A stretch of DNA of 64,000 nucleotides from Punctularia strigosozonata HHB-11173 SS5 (taxonomy: Eukaryota > Basidiomycota > Agaricomycetes > Corticiales > Punctulariaceae). The notes beneath the pieces are model-generated. The model made no database searches. It was not told where the DNA came from and worked only from the letters and a program-made list of their open reading frames with translations. Positions 22,045-32,001 of this stretch are shown here, piece by piece. Location: the NCBI RefSeq assembly GCF_000264995.1, contig NW_006767435.1:2227756-2291755 (forward strand). Reading direction: 5' to 3'. The number at the start of each line of letters is the position of its first letter. Within the stretch, counting starts at the first letter, position 1. The position numbers and the translations under genes are program-made.

Positions 22045-23461
22045 CTAATATCTCAGTGTCCTTGCATGTGTGTATGTCCTTAAGAGGCACTGAGATGCTG
22101 CCCTGCTTGCCTGGATCATCAGATCGGGACAGGAATCCACCCTCCGGGTCGAATGGGGTTCCAGTCTTTGTTTGTCTGGTATAGGCCTCAGATCGCGCAG
22201 GAAATCAAAGTCAATGTGATTATTACAGCACCTCATTGTACGCCGTTCATGAATAACCCCATCCTTCACTCGATTCATCTGCCGCACGATATACCAACCC
22301 GCGACCACCGTGACTAACGTGGTGGCCAACACGATGAAGAAGCTAATGAGACTCGCTTTCGTGGACACGCCATGCCCTAGGATTTCTCGTTGTAGCGAGG
22401 TAGATGACATCTTCGATGAACAAACTCGCCTTTATCTGAGTCTTCCACCAGTACGCCGATGTAGATAAGCATGAATTGCTTCGGAAGGGATAGGAAGGCT
22501 GCCGCAGTGAACAAGCCTGCGCCGAGTCCGCATGTCGAATATACCGCGGTCGTTACTTGAAGAGTAGGTGATCAGGATATGAAAGGATGCACGAGCCAAT
22601 TGCTCACAATGACCGGGAAGGATGCTGTATCTCGTGATTAGCGCAATCTTGAATCCGCCTTCTCTGACAATCTTAGTGAAGCACGCATATAGGATGGTAT
22701 TCTTTTCCATCTTGGCAGCTCGCGAACGACAGCAATATCTAAAAGCACTAGGAATTGTCAGGTGAAGATTCACCAATGTGAAACAGCAAGGCCTCACTAG
22801 AAGTTTCCAAGCTCGCCAATCAACGTTCCAGCAGCGACGATTCCGAAACCGATGCCCAGTCCCCAAACAAGTCCACACAGAATGGCGACGATTTCATGAC
22901 CGAGAAGCTGTTACCATTAGAAGGGTATTCCCTCTCGCAGTCCAGTGCTTACCGGAGGAAACGATATTACGAACAACACCCCGATGGGTATTAACCACCC
23001 GTATTTCTTACTGTTGAGAATGAATAAAAGCCCCCGCTGTTCTGTCCGATTCACTCACTCTCTCATCCACGTCGCGATTGGCCTCAATGCATGGACAATG
23101 CTTCTCTCATAGTGCGAGAACAACGTGACGAGCACGATGACAATGACGGCCGCGAGGTAATGCCCTGGTACAAATACTGAGCAAATGGACGATAGAACCG
23201 CAAGATAATCTCCATACATGCGAGCTCCCGCCTCAGCCAAAACGCTCGCGTGCGCAGTCTCGACCAGTTGATAACGCTTTTTCGCGAAAGATAAGCATTT
23301 TCGCTTGGGGTAGGACTTGGTGTGCGTGTCAGCAGTCGCGGGTCAAGGTCTCCCTGTGGCAGGATCGGATCTCCACGCTCGCCCTCTGCAGAATCCAATC
23401 GAGGTAGCTCCAGGACGTCGTCGACAGTCGGCTCCCTGCCATGCGTATGTCTTGAATGCAT
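22045..23461 (-). CDS. TVP38/TMEM64-family Golgi membrane protein, C-terminal frame broken
   Basis: TVP38-family (SNARE-associated/VTT domain) proteins are multi-pass membrane proteins of the Golgi and may act in lipid scrambling or vesicle traffic. Exons 23461-23218, 23164-23059, 23010-22953, 22907-22798, 22747-22608 and from 22555 join in frame. They give a soluble N-terminus with TRTPSPTPSE, helix LAAVIVIVLVTLF, the family block KYGWLIPIGVLFVISFPP, GHEIVAILCGLVWGLGIGFG, GELGNFYAFRYCC, FTKIVREGGFKIALITR and AAAFLSLPKQFMLIYIGVLVEDS. After EDSDKGE the frame stops within 15 codons (TAG at 22379-22377), while the expected last helix (ISFFIVLATTLVTVVAGWYI, then MNRVKDGVIHERR) lies in another frame. 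No normal-length intron bridges them. Either one indel (real or sequencing error) or a shortened protein is the cause. Confidence 0.85.
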
Positions 23462-24379
23462 ACTATAGCCTGAGCGAAAGCGGGAGGATCTGAGCGTGGA
23501 AGAGGGTAGCTGCGACCTCCCCGCGCGCTAAGCCGGCATGCCTCCTGGATGCAGCCTTATGTCCCGTTTATCATCTCCACGGTACACCCGTCGCGGTTCC
23601 AAAACCGACAGTCGCGTAACGAGGTTTCGTCAGCTTCGTAGACGAGCAACAGCGCCAGGGCCGGCAGACGCACGGCAAGGCCTAATCTTGTTCCGAGATG
23701 AAGCATATGAAGCCTACTAGAGCATGGGTGGGAGCGTACGGATTCTTGCCGCACCAGACTCGCGCCTACTCCCCGCAAAACGCACGGAAGGACATGGGGT
23801 CGCTGGAGGATAGGCGCATGCATGTCGCCAAAAGTGGGGAAGAAGACCGCGTTTCCATCGCTGGCCCCCGAACATGAACCAGGCACCCAGTGGTCTGCTG
23901 AGTGGCGCTTTACAACCACAGCAGACCGCGTAGGCCGGCGAACCTGACCGCGTCTTGAACACGTACCCCGGACGCAGCACCTATGCCATGCTCGATCGAC
24001 GCATTCCCGATGTTTATCGGTCGCACGAGAGCGTTCCTTCGCTGTCGTCCATATTCTGCGTGGTGCGCGATTGCAGTGGCCATCGGGCGGCGAACAGTTC
24101 AGGACACGGCGTTTGTGGGCTTGCTTGTTCGGTTCCAGATCGGGGTGGTAGATACGCTCTATGTCCAATAAATAGTGGGCTTCGTCCTTCGCAGACTCGG
24201 ATCTTCGACAGAGGATGAGAATAGACTCGTAATATCAGCAAGGTTGAACGTTGAAGCCAACAGCAGTCATCTTCTCACGCATTCCTGACACTCACAATGG
24301 GCGTGATAATGCAGGTGAGATGTTTCGATTCAATTATATGCTACATGTACAGTCCGTATTGTCGATAATCATCATAATC
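23462..24379. other. Intergenic region upstream of TVP38
   Basis: No gene is recognised in about 920 bases. Open frames on both strands (23557-24168 minus; 23955-24218 plus) are Arg/Cys-rich and lack any domain or consistent exon chain. The part near 23462 should hold the TVP38 promoter, and the part near 24380 the 3' end of the DUF1295 gene, with TATA- and AT-rich DNA around 24330-24390. Confidence 0.45.
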
Positions 24380-25533
24380 TTACAATATACCAGGCTTCAT
24401 TGTGCTCCTCAAGATCTTCTCGGCAGCGACGCCGATCGCGCCGGCACCAAGAACAGCCCACGTCCATAAATTGCCGACTTCCTTTGGGCTCGGCCAGAAT
24501 GAGTTCTTTGAGGCGCGATACTCGCTGAGCTGCGCATCCTTCTTCGGATTAAACTGGGAGTAACGTTCCTCCTGGAACGCCTCCGTGTCCTTGTCGCCGC
24601 CGACGAACCTGAGGAAGATGTAGTTTGCAAGCGGGCCGAGGAAGATGACGGGGTGGAAGGAAGTGGTGTTGGCGGCGAGGAGAGCGAAGGATAGGTGCGT
24701 GAGCGCGTCCGCGAGATAGCTGAAAATAGAGAGTCAGGATTGCTGTACACTTGCAGCATATGCGGACATACTTCGGGTGCCTGACGATGGACCAAACGCC
24801 AGAGCGAACGAGGCCAGATTCGCCGTTCTTCTTGGCAGTAGCGAGTTGCGCGTCCGCAATGGTTTCGAGGGTCAGGCCGGACGTGAAAAGACCGACGGCG
24901 GCAATATCTGTCCAACCCCATGGGATGAGGGCAACATTGGTTGCGCGGAAGGGTGCGGTAAACGGCAAACAGATGATCGTCTGGAAAAGGGCCTCCGGAA
25001 TGAATTGCTTGAAGAGAGATTCAAGCCAGAATGACGGCTGCAGCTTCGACTTGGTGTAACGGAAATCGTCGTGACCTTGCTTAACTGCGCGCGAAGTGAT
25101 GCGGTATGCAAGACGCAGCCCCCAAAGGGTGACGCCGCCCAACTAGAAACACAATTTGTTCCAGCGTACGCGCATTGGATCACTGCATTACAACCTACCA
25201 GAAGAGCTTGCCTATACGTGAGACCTTTCAAGGCAATGCTCAGAGGAAGACCGTAACGGAGGACAGGGATGCCAATCGCCTGATACCACGCGTCTGCGAC
25301 CTATGCAGTACAAATGAACACCGTGTCATCCCGGAAACGATGTCAACACATACCATGCCGGTCGGCCACAGGATGTCCTTCACGTCTGCCCTGTCGGTCG
25401 ACGCGCCGATGAGCCATGTGCCGACAGAAAGTCCGGTATGGACGAGAAATGATGTTCCGACCGGGCGCTGGAGGGCGCGTATACTGATGCGACCTGGATT
25501 TTGCGGGGTCGTTGCAAGATACGGAGACGACAT
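24380..25533 (-). CDS. DUF1295 / steroid-oxidoreductase-like membrane protein
   Basis: DUF1295 proteins are multi-pass membrane proteins related to 3-oxo-5-alpha-steroid 4-dehydrogenases and isoprenylcysteine methyltransferases; their substrates in fungi are mostly unknown. The protein has hydrophobic segments GLPLSIALKGLTY, LGGVTLWGLRLAYRI, PEALFQTIICLPFTA, WTDIAAVGLFTSGLTLETIAD, and the signature GVWSIVRHPNYLADALTHLS followed by HPVIFLGPLANYIFLRFVGG. The block DTEAFQEERYSQF is the conserved cytosolic C-terminal turn. Exons are 25533-25354, 25300-25199, 25142-24772 and 24719-24380; all junctions keep frame. The tail ends KILRSTMKPGIL. It is divergent from MDP1, with 619 bases between the start codons. 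No lesions were seen. The reductase role is inferred from family similarity. Confidence 0.88.
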
Positions 25534-26152
25534 CTTGGCGTTTGAGATGGAGCACCGATGTCGGGCGCCCTATAAACGCTGGGCGGGGCAAGTGACATCA
25601 TGGAGTGACGAAAGGGAAGGCGAGCGTGGCTGTGTGGCGCCGACGTGGTTCCAGAGGCTTGAAGCGGGCACCGACTCCACGACGGCCAAGATCTTGCAAT
25701 GCATGTGTCGATGCTTCAGCAGCATTCATGGCAATAACTACGTCCCGCTCATGAATTGCATCAATCGCATCGGAGAAAAGCCGGCAGAGCAACCGCGAAA
25801 GACATGATTACGCTTCCGACCTCATAGCACATTACGTATCTGTATGCCGGTGGTTGGGGATGAGTGGAATGCGAGGAGAGCTTGCTTAAGCTCGAGTATT
25901 GACGTTTCTTCGGAGCCAATCATGCCCCGGACATGTTTCCTGATGTCTGCTCTTCACACCCACGGTACGCTCGTTCGCATCAGCCGACCACGGCCATTGA
26001 TTCGACCAAACCAAAGTTCTTTCTGCACCGCGCCATCGCAAACAGCCAAATGCCGACAACGTGGCTATGCCCTACATCAGAGCACCATCCTATCGACACG
26101 TATATGAGTTGAGCTCGCTTTAGCTGTTATGTAGCGACCGAAACCTCGCGCC
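25534..26152. promoter_or_regulatory. Divergent promoter region, DUF1295 gene and MDP1
   Basis: This region separates two start codons facing away from each other and therefore should contain both promoters. No clear TATA box or repeated element was found. Open frames crossing it are antisense shadows of exon 1 of the DUF1295 gene. Confidence 0.5.
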
Positions 26153-27905
26153 ATGTACCCAAAACTTGTCGCTTTAGACACGGAGTCGGTTCTTCGCTCT
26201 ACCTCTACTAAGATGGCATACTTACGGGCTATGATAGCTGGACCATTTTCTCAGGCTGGCTCAACTCCAACGAATGGGGCAAGGGTCCTAACGCAACGCC
26301 TCTCATTCAAAACAACATACTAAAAGTCACCGAATGGGAGGTCCGCGATCAGTCGTATGTCTGTCGTTGACGATGTTGCGGACGGATGCTCAGCATTTGA
26401 GTCGATCTTAGCAACTACGATCTGGTATGCATCATGTACGCGGACATTCCGCGTATCATCCAGGATATCAAGAAACATGGAGCAAAGCTCGCTATTGTCT
26501 CCCGCAACACAAGCAAAGAATTGTGAGCCATTTGCAATCCTCAGTCAATCAAAGACAATCGCTCATCTCCATAGGTGTGACCGAGCGCTGTGGTACTTCT
26601 ATGCCTATGACGCTCACGGAAACAAGCGATCTCTTATCGACCTTGTCGACTTTGACGAAATATATGACGGTGAGTGAGTGAACGCATTGTTGCCAATGTG
26701 TAGCGGGTTGTGAACCTCGAACACAGAGGACAAAGTGAATCACTTCCGCAAGATCAAAGGCTGGACGAACTTTCACTACTCTGACATGGTGCGCAGCCGA
26801 TCTTCAGTACGCCATATGTCGCTGCGCTCAACGGAACTCGTACAGGTTCTGTACGATGACGAGGCTATCAATAATACTGTGGAGATGATCCTCGGTATGC
26901 TTCGTACGTTAGAACACTCATTGTTCTCGAGCCTCATTGTATGCCTAGGTGTAACATTCCAGGTCTCACGCGACCAGCGAGGTTTGACCTGGGACAACTA
27001 CCAAGACGGGCTCGCCATGTGGCGTCGCAATAGGGGAATTCATAGTCCATGGCGCGGACTCGACGTTCACCTATACCCCAAACGTAAACTCATCGGATAC
27101 TCCGCAATGGACTTGGACACCATCAAACTACTTGAAGCTGGAGGCCGACGACAGGACCGCACAGAAGGTGCGCGATGGGGCTACGCAATGTACGTCACTG
27201 ACAATCCCACAATGTGAGTTTCAATGGTGTCTCGTTTGCAATCGGTGTTGTAATTCAGACACAGCGCAAAGTTTTTCTCCGAATGGATCAAGAAGACGAC
27301 TTTCGGGCCCCAAGCCTCGACGATGGTCTGCGCAATATATGCCAGAGATAGCGACATATTTCATCGTATGAACAAGGTCGAGAATTCGTCTTTCAGGTTT
27401 TACGCAGGAAATCTCTTACACCTCCTCTTAGATATGGATGCCGAATGAGAAATCTCACCAAATCGAGGTGAAGACTGCCAACGCTTTCCAAATCGCTTGG
27501 AGCCAGGAGGACCGAGACCGTCAGGTGGCAGTCTGGGGAGTGCAAAAACCGTACATTCTGTTCGCAAGGCACGAAAACGACAACAGTCCCAGAAGATGGA
27601 GCGAGATGGTCGTATACGGCCAAGTTCAGGAGAACCTGATTCTGACTGTTCGCATGTCGGACCAAGAGCTGAATCATGCCATCGAGAATCTGGACAGCTC
27701 TCACATAGGGTACACCCGGAAATTCAAAGCTTGGAATATTACGGTGCCAGAAGAGACTCGACAAGATTTCCGTCAGCACGGCGAAAGATATTCATTGTCT
27801 TGTGAGCCTGATCCATCGTGCGCATGGCTTCGTCCTATTCACGGCGTTATGCCACAGAAGACCATCATGTCCGGGACAATAATGCCTCTGGTCGGACACG
27901 AATAA
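26153..27905 (+). CDS. Magnesium-dependent phosphatase-1 type HAD phosphatase with C-terminal extension
   Basis: The N-terminal half is an MDP-1-type haloacid dehalogenase phosphatase. The nucleophile motif is split by an intron and reads LVALDTDWTIF after joining 26153-26184 to an exon from 26238. Further motifs are KHGAKLAIVSRNT (motif II), CDRALWYF, FRKIKGWTNFHYSDM, LYDDEAINNTVEM (acidic motif IV) and GVTFQVSRDQRGLTWDNY. About eight introns of 50-90 bases are needed. Downstream exons add about 200 residues: SPWRGLDVHLYPKRKLIGYS, ARWGYAMYVTDNPTM, FFSEWIKKTTFGPQASTM, AFQIAWSQEDRDRQVAVWG and KAWNITVPEETRQDF. I recall such extensions in agaricomycete homologues, but they are not part of animal MDP-1. 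The substrate is unknown; animal MDP-1 acts on fructosamine-6-phosphates and protein phosphotyrosine. The exact 3' end after QHGERYS may involve one more intron. Confidence 0.85.
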
Positions 27906-28134
27906 GGAGCCGAGGATGTTTGCATAGGTGGTCACAGTTACAGTAAGATAACGTTATAGGGAATGTACATAATCCTCTTCGTTCACTCGATAACGTACAC
28001 AGTAATGCTGTTCCTTCATGCGAGAGTGTTCGCGGTCGCATCGGCCGCCTCAGGAGCTTCAGTCATCTTCAGCCACAGCCCACCCTCTGCAAGAGCACAA
28101 GTTAACAGCCGCATTGGGAAGCCAATTTCAATGC
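27906..28134. other. Convergent 3' spacer
   Basis: This spacer lies between the 3' ends of the phosphatase and P450 genes. It is AT-richer than its surroundings (AATGTACATAAT near 27961). No gene is seen. Confidence 0.4.
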
Positions 28135-30285
28135 TCAACGATACGTACTAGCATGCATGGTTAGATGCGACTTCGGCCAGAACCTTTCGTACGCCTTGCG
28201 ACCTTCTGCTTGTTTCCAGTGTTCCGGGGGCCGGGAGTCAGGGGGTTGAGCGCAGGGGTCGAGATCGATGCCGGAGAAATGTTGGAGAAGCCGGATGATC
28301 ATGAACGAGACCTCATTGTAGGCGAACTACAAGAGGGGGTTAGCCACCATGTTTCACGTGGACAGAACCAGGAACTTGCCTGTTGACCTAGACAGATGCG
28401 CGGACCCGCGTTGAACGGCTAGACGGCGCATAAGGCGAGTCAACAACATTGCGACGCAGGCAGAAACAAACGAAACCCACCAGGAAGATGAAAGGATTTG
28501 GTGCCAGATATTTGTGCAGTCTCTCATCGATGAAGCGGTCTGGATCGAACGTTTCCGCTGTAGATATCAAGTCAGAAGAGTGCACAATCATGTAATGCAG
28601 ACGGCTCACCATCCGGGCCCCACAAATCCTTGCGGCGGTGCATGAGCAAGACTGAGTAGATGATACTGAACGCGTCTAGGGTTAATAACGGCAACATCGT
28701 AGGTTTAGCGAACACGTACTCCGTCCTCGGAGGAATATACAAGGGGCGCGGATCCACCTCCGGGTTCAAGGACTTCCAAGTTGACGGTCCGATGGATTGT
28801 CTGAAGCTCGAGTTAGTGGTTAGGCTGGTAGGTGACGAATGAAACGAACCTGATGTTGAAGGGGACGGCGGGGAACAACCGCAACGTCTCGTTGATGAAC
28901 GCACGAAGATACTTCATAGCGCGGATATCATCGTAGGTCGGCGGCCGGGCGGATCCGACATGCGTCATAATCTCATCGCGAAGCTTGGAAAGCACATCAG
29001 GATTGGTGGCGAGGAGATAGACAGAGCACATGAGCGTGTTCGCGGTGGTATCACGTCCAGCGATCATCATCGACAGGATCTCGTCCTTCAACACGACCGG
29101 ATCTGGGCGCAGATGGAATTAATACCTGGCAGCTACAGCCTCACAGGGAGGGATGCCGCACCGTTTGTCTGCTGGACGAGATGATCAAGGAGCGTTTCAT
29201 TCTCTCCTATGTCCTGCTTGTCTCCCGCGGCCAGAAGCGGAGCGTCGGCTTTATGCTTCTGGATAGCTTCCTTCAGGATAGGCTCGATGAAATTATTGAC
29301 GATTTTCATCGGTTCTTCCGTTTTGTCCTTCGTCAACTCAAGGAACCTCCACAACTTGCCGACGACAGCCCGCATAGAGATCGTCTCCTGTGCTTGAGCA
29401 AACGCGACCGCAAACCTCTGCCCGTGGCTCATCTGTGCCGCAGTTCCTTGGGCGATCGGCGCGTTATGCGGATACGGAAGTCCGCTCTCCAAACTGTTAA
29501 CGCATTTGCCAAACAAAAATTCCGTCGCGGAGTCCAACGTGAACTTCGCTACGAGATCTTGGAAGTCCAGGGCGTAGCCCTCCCGGAACCGGTCTTTCAT
29601 GCGGGCAATAGCAGCCTGCGCGTGATGCTCGTAGATCTCGAAATCGGAAATGCGGTCACGAGAGAAGAATGGCCGCGTCATGGAGCGATGGAACTTCCAA
29701 AGATCGCCGTCGGCGTTGAAGACGCCCGTACCAAGGACTGAGGCCATCTGAGCCTTGAAGCGACGCCCCTTCTCGTAGTTCTGGAAGTTGGTCGCGAGGA
29801 CCTCCTTTATATACTCGGGCTCCGAGGTGAAGATGACGGTGTCCCACAAGACGTTCATATTGAACGTCGGCCCGGGACTTATAGCGACCTTCTGTTCGGT
29901 CATGACATCGCCTACATAAAGACATCAATTCACGAACACCCGCCGAGAGTTTGTTTCGCAGCTTACCAGTGTACTGCTCCCAGTTCTTCAGGGCGGTGAC
30001 GAGGAGATCGAAATTACCGGGCCATCGTCCCTTCGCACGCGTAACGACACGAGCCCCTCGTTTGGAGGCTTCGCGTGCGTCCTTCAGCTGTCTGAAGACA
30101 ACGCGCAAGGCCGAGAGCAGCGGAAGCGACAGGACATAGGTAGTGACGAATACAGCGTTCGATATCGTTACCCCGTTCTGCTGCAGGATGTCGCGTGCAA
30201 CCCAGAGGAATCCCAAAGGAGCAAGCAAAGCAACGCCGAGAACGAGTAGCAACGAGGCTCCTGGCGGTAGCTTACGGGGCAGCAT
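28135..30285 (-). CDS. Cytochrome P450, CYP63-like
   Basis: This is a membrane-anchored monooxygenase. The N-terminus has a hydrophobic leader ([19 protein letters not shown]) and a second hydrophobic stretch [17 protein letters not shown], typical of the CYP63 group I recall from white-rot fungi, where members oxidise alkanes, fatty acids and xenobiotics. Conserved parts are [44 protein letters not shown], the oxygen-binding I-helix [12 protein letters not shown], the K-helix [32 protein letters not shown] and the haem-binding loop [13 protein letters not shown]. About eight exons are present. The intron directly after the haem loop (28327-28379) starts with GC rather than GT, and the frame resumes [15 protein letters not shown]. 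The protein ends [11 protein letters not shown] at 28135. No break was seen. The precise subfamily needs a search. Confidence 0.92.
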
Positions 30286-30364
30286 GATGTCCTCCGATCA
30301 AGCGTACACACCAGAGGGGAGGAAAGTCAAGAACGTCCGTGCTCTGCTGCGCATACGGGATCGC

Positions 30365-30371
30365 ACTATAT
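30365..30371 (-). promoter_or_regulatory. Possible TATA box of the P450 gene
   Basis: A TATATAG motif (minus strand) lies about 80 bases upstream of the P450 start codon, a usual distance in fungal genes for a start site some 30 bases downstream and a short leader. The assignment is by motif and position only. Confidence 0.4.
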
Positions 30372-30608
30372 AGCGTGAGCCGAAGCGCGGTCAGCTGAGT
30401 ATTTGTTGCGTTCGCTGCCGATGAAATCCTGTTGCACGGTGCATATGAAAACCAACGTTGATCTATGGTGGAGTGACAGCAGCCAATCCGCGTACGAGGA
30501 AGGTGAGAGAGAAGCTGATCATTTTGCAGGTGATTGAGCTTAATTGAAGTTTGTTGGGGGGAATATAAAAGAGCTGGTTGAATAGCTTTGAAACGTGAAC
30601 GTCGACAA
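30372..30608. other. P450 upstream region and tRNA 5' flank
   Basis: No gene is visible. A TATAAA-like motif (GAATATAAAAG near 30562-30572, plus strand) lies about 40 bases upstream of the tRNA gene; upstream TATA elements can assist Pol III initiation, but this link is speculative. Confidence 0.35.
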
Positions 30609-30694
30609 GGGTCGGTGGCGTAGTTGGTTATCGCATCTGTCTAACAGCAACACCTGCTCACAGAAGGTCCTCAGTTCGAACCTGGGCCGACTCA
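30609..30694 (+). tRNA. tRNA-Val (anticodon AAC) with a canonical intron
   Basis: A full cloverleaf can be drawn. The acceptor stem GGGTCGG pairs with CCGACTC (one G-T wobble). The D-arm GCG-TAGTTGGTTA-CGC matches the A box, and the anticodon stem TCTGT pairs with ACAGA. The T-arm CTCAG-TTCGAAC-CTGGG contains the B box, and the discriminator base is A. The anticodon loop CTAACA gives anticodon AAC (valine, read with A34 as inosine). A short intron of about 12-13 bases (GCAACACCTGCT) lies after position 37, the standard site for eukaryotic tRNA introns. CCA is not encoded. Confidence 0.93.
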
Positions 30695-30696
30695 TG

Positions 30697-30701
30697 TTTT
30701 T
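30697..30701 (+). terminator. RNA polymerase III terminator
   Basis: A run of five T residues starts two bases after the tRNA discriminator, the usual Pol III stop signal. Confidence 0.85.
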
Positions 30702-30926
30702 CCCACATGACATTGAGGCGGCAACGTACGACATTTTGCGACAGTAAGGTCAATGGATGGTACCGAAGAAATTGAGCCTTAAAAGGCATCAAAGTTTTAT
30801 TCATCATTGCTAGGGTGAAGGGGCTGAGAGTGGCGTGATGTCATGCGTGCTCTGGCCGACGCGGCGCACCAGTACGGTGCGCGACCTTGCTTCAGACGAC
30901 AACCACACCTCTCAAAGGCGATAAGG

Positions 30927-31792
30927 ATGAGAAAGACATCCTATGTTGTGACCTTCTGTGCCGTTATTCTGACGGTCTTGATGGTAACGCCAGTCAAGTC
31001 CACCGCGCATTTCGCTCAACTGACCGCTCCGAGTAGAACATCTTGTCTGCGAGGAGCCAGACCTGGTGCGACTCAACTCCTGCGATGCTCGTACGGGACT
31101 CTGATCAGAAGGCGGAATAGGCTTGTCACCCAATCTCCCGAAATATTCCACACGAAGACAGTAGTTCGCTATGGCCTCATGGAGCGTTGTGAGCGGACCA
31201 TCACGGATATTTCGGATGGGGAGGGCGGCGGAATCAAGAAGTACGGCCCGTATAAATGCCGTCCCTTCCCCGCGCGCGTCGCGGACGAGTGCGAGACTGA
31301 GTTCCATACGTTCTGCGCCTCATGGACAACCGCCGGATATGTCGTGGAACTCGGTATTGGATTCGGCGCCACCGCCCTGCTCGCGATTGTATTTGGCGTG
31401 TCGACGCACTCGAGGAGACGGAGGATCTGGAAGGCTGTGGCTTGGCTGGTTGCGTTCCATGGTGAGTGATTCCTCCCCTCGTTTCGGTTTCAGAAGGAAA
31501 CTGAGACTGGTGCTGAAGCTCTGTGCCAAATCATCGCCTTCGGGATCATTACCGAACTGTACAGTACTGCCGCTTTCCCAACGTTCGAGCGCGCTCGCCC
31601 TGGTGAGCATCAGCGTCACGTCTTTTCTGCATCCCGAATCACCTCGTCACAGGTTTGGGCTATGTCTTGAATACCATCTCCTGGGTATCCGCGATCGCCG
31701 TCGTTTTCGGTGTCGTTACGACGGGCTTGTCCGCGGATGCGGGCCATCGCTGGGCTGCGGGCAATCGCGCCTACCGTCCTATCGAAGGATAA
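30927..31792 (+). CDS. Four-helix membrane protein, uncharacterised basidiomycete family
   Basis: The protein begins with a hydrophobic segment (VVTFCAVILTVLMV), followed by an exposed loop with spaced Cys (YGLMERCERTIT, KCRPFPARVADECETEFHTFC), then helices VVELGIGFGATALLAIVFGV, AWLVAFH..LCQIIAFGIIT and YVLNTISWVSAIAVVFGVVT. The tail AGHRWAAGNRAYRPIEG is one I recall from a common agaricomycete family of SUR7/PalI-like tetraspan proteins. The topology (helix, Cys-loop, three helices) suggests a plasma-membrane location. The middle and last exons join through introns at about 31462-31520 and 31600-31652; the first junction (about 30980-31125) was not fixed precisely. The TAA is at 31790-31792. 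The start codon is uncertain by one or two in-frame ATGs. Its function is unknown. Confidence 0.75.
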
Positions 31793-32001
31793 ACGCTACG
31801 GGCGATATCGTTCGTTTTCCCTATTCCTTATGTTTCGGATCATCTCGCATTCGCCTACACCCTTGCATTACGTCATGTCATTACGATTCTGACTACGAAA
31901 ATCGCGAGAAAATACAAGATGGTAGTAGCACGAATGCTCGCGATGTACGCTCTATAGCCATTCAAGCCCTGACCATTCTGATTGGGTTGTTATCTATCCA
32001 C

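Noticed and set aside
23557-24168. 203-codon minus-strand frame rich in Arg and Cys
   Set aside because: No recognisable domain, codon pattern or splice signals; the Cys residues show no regular spacing.
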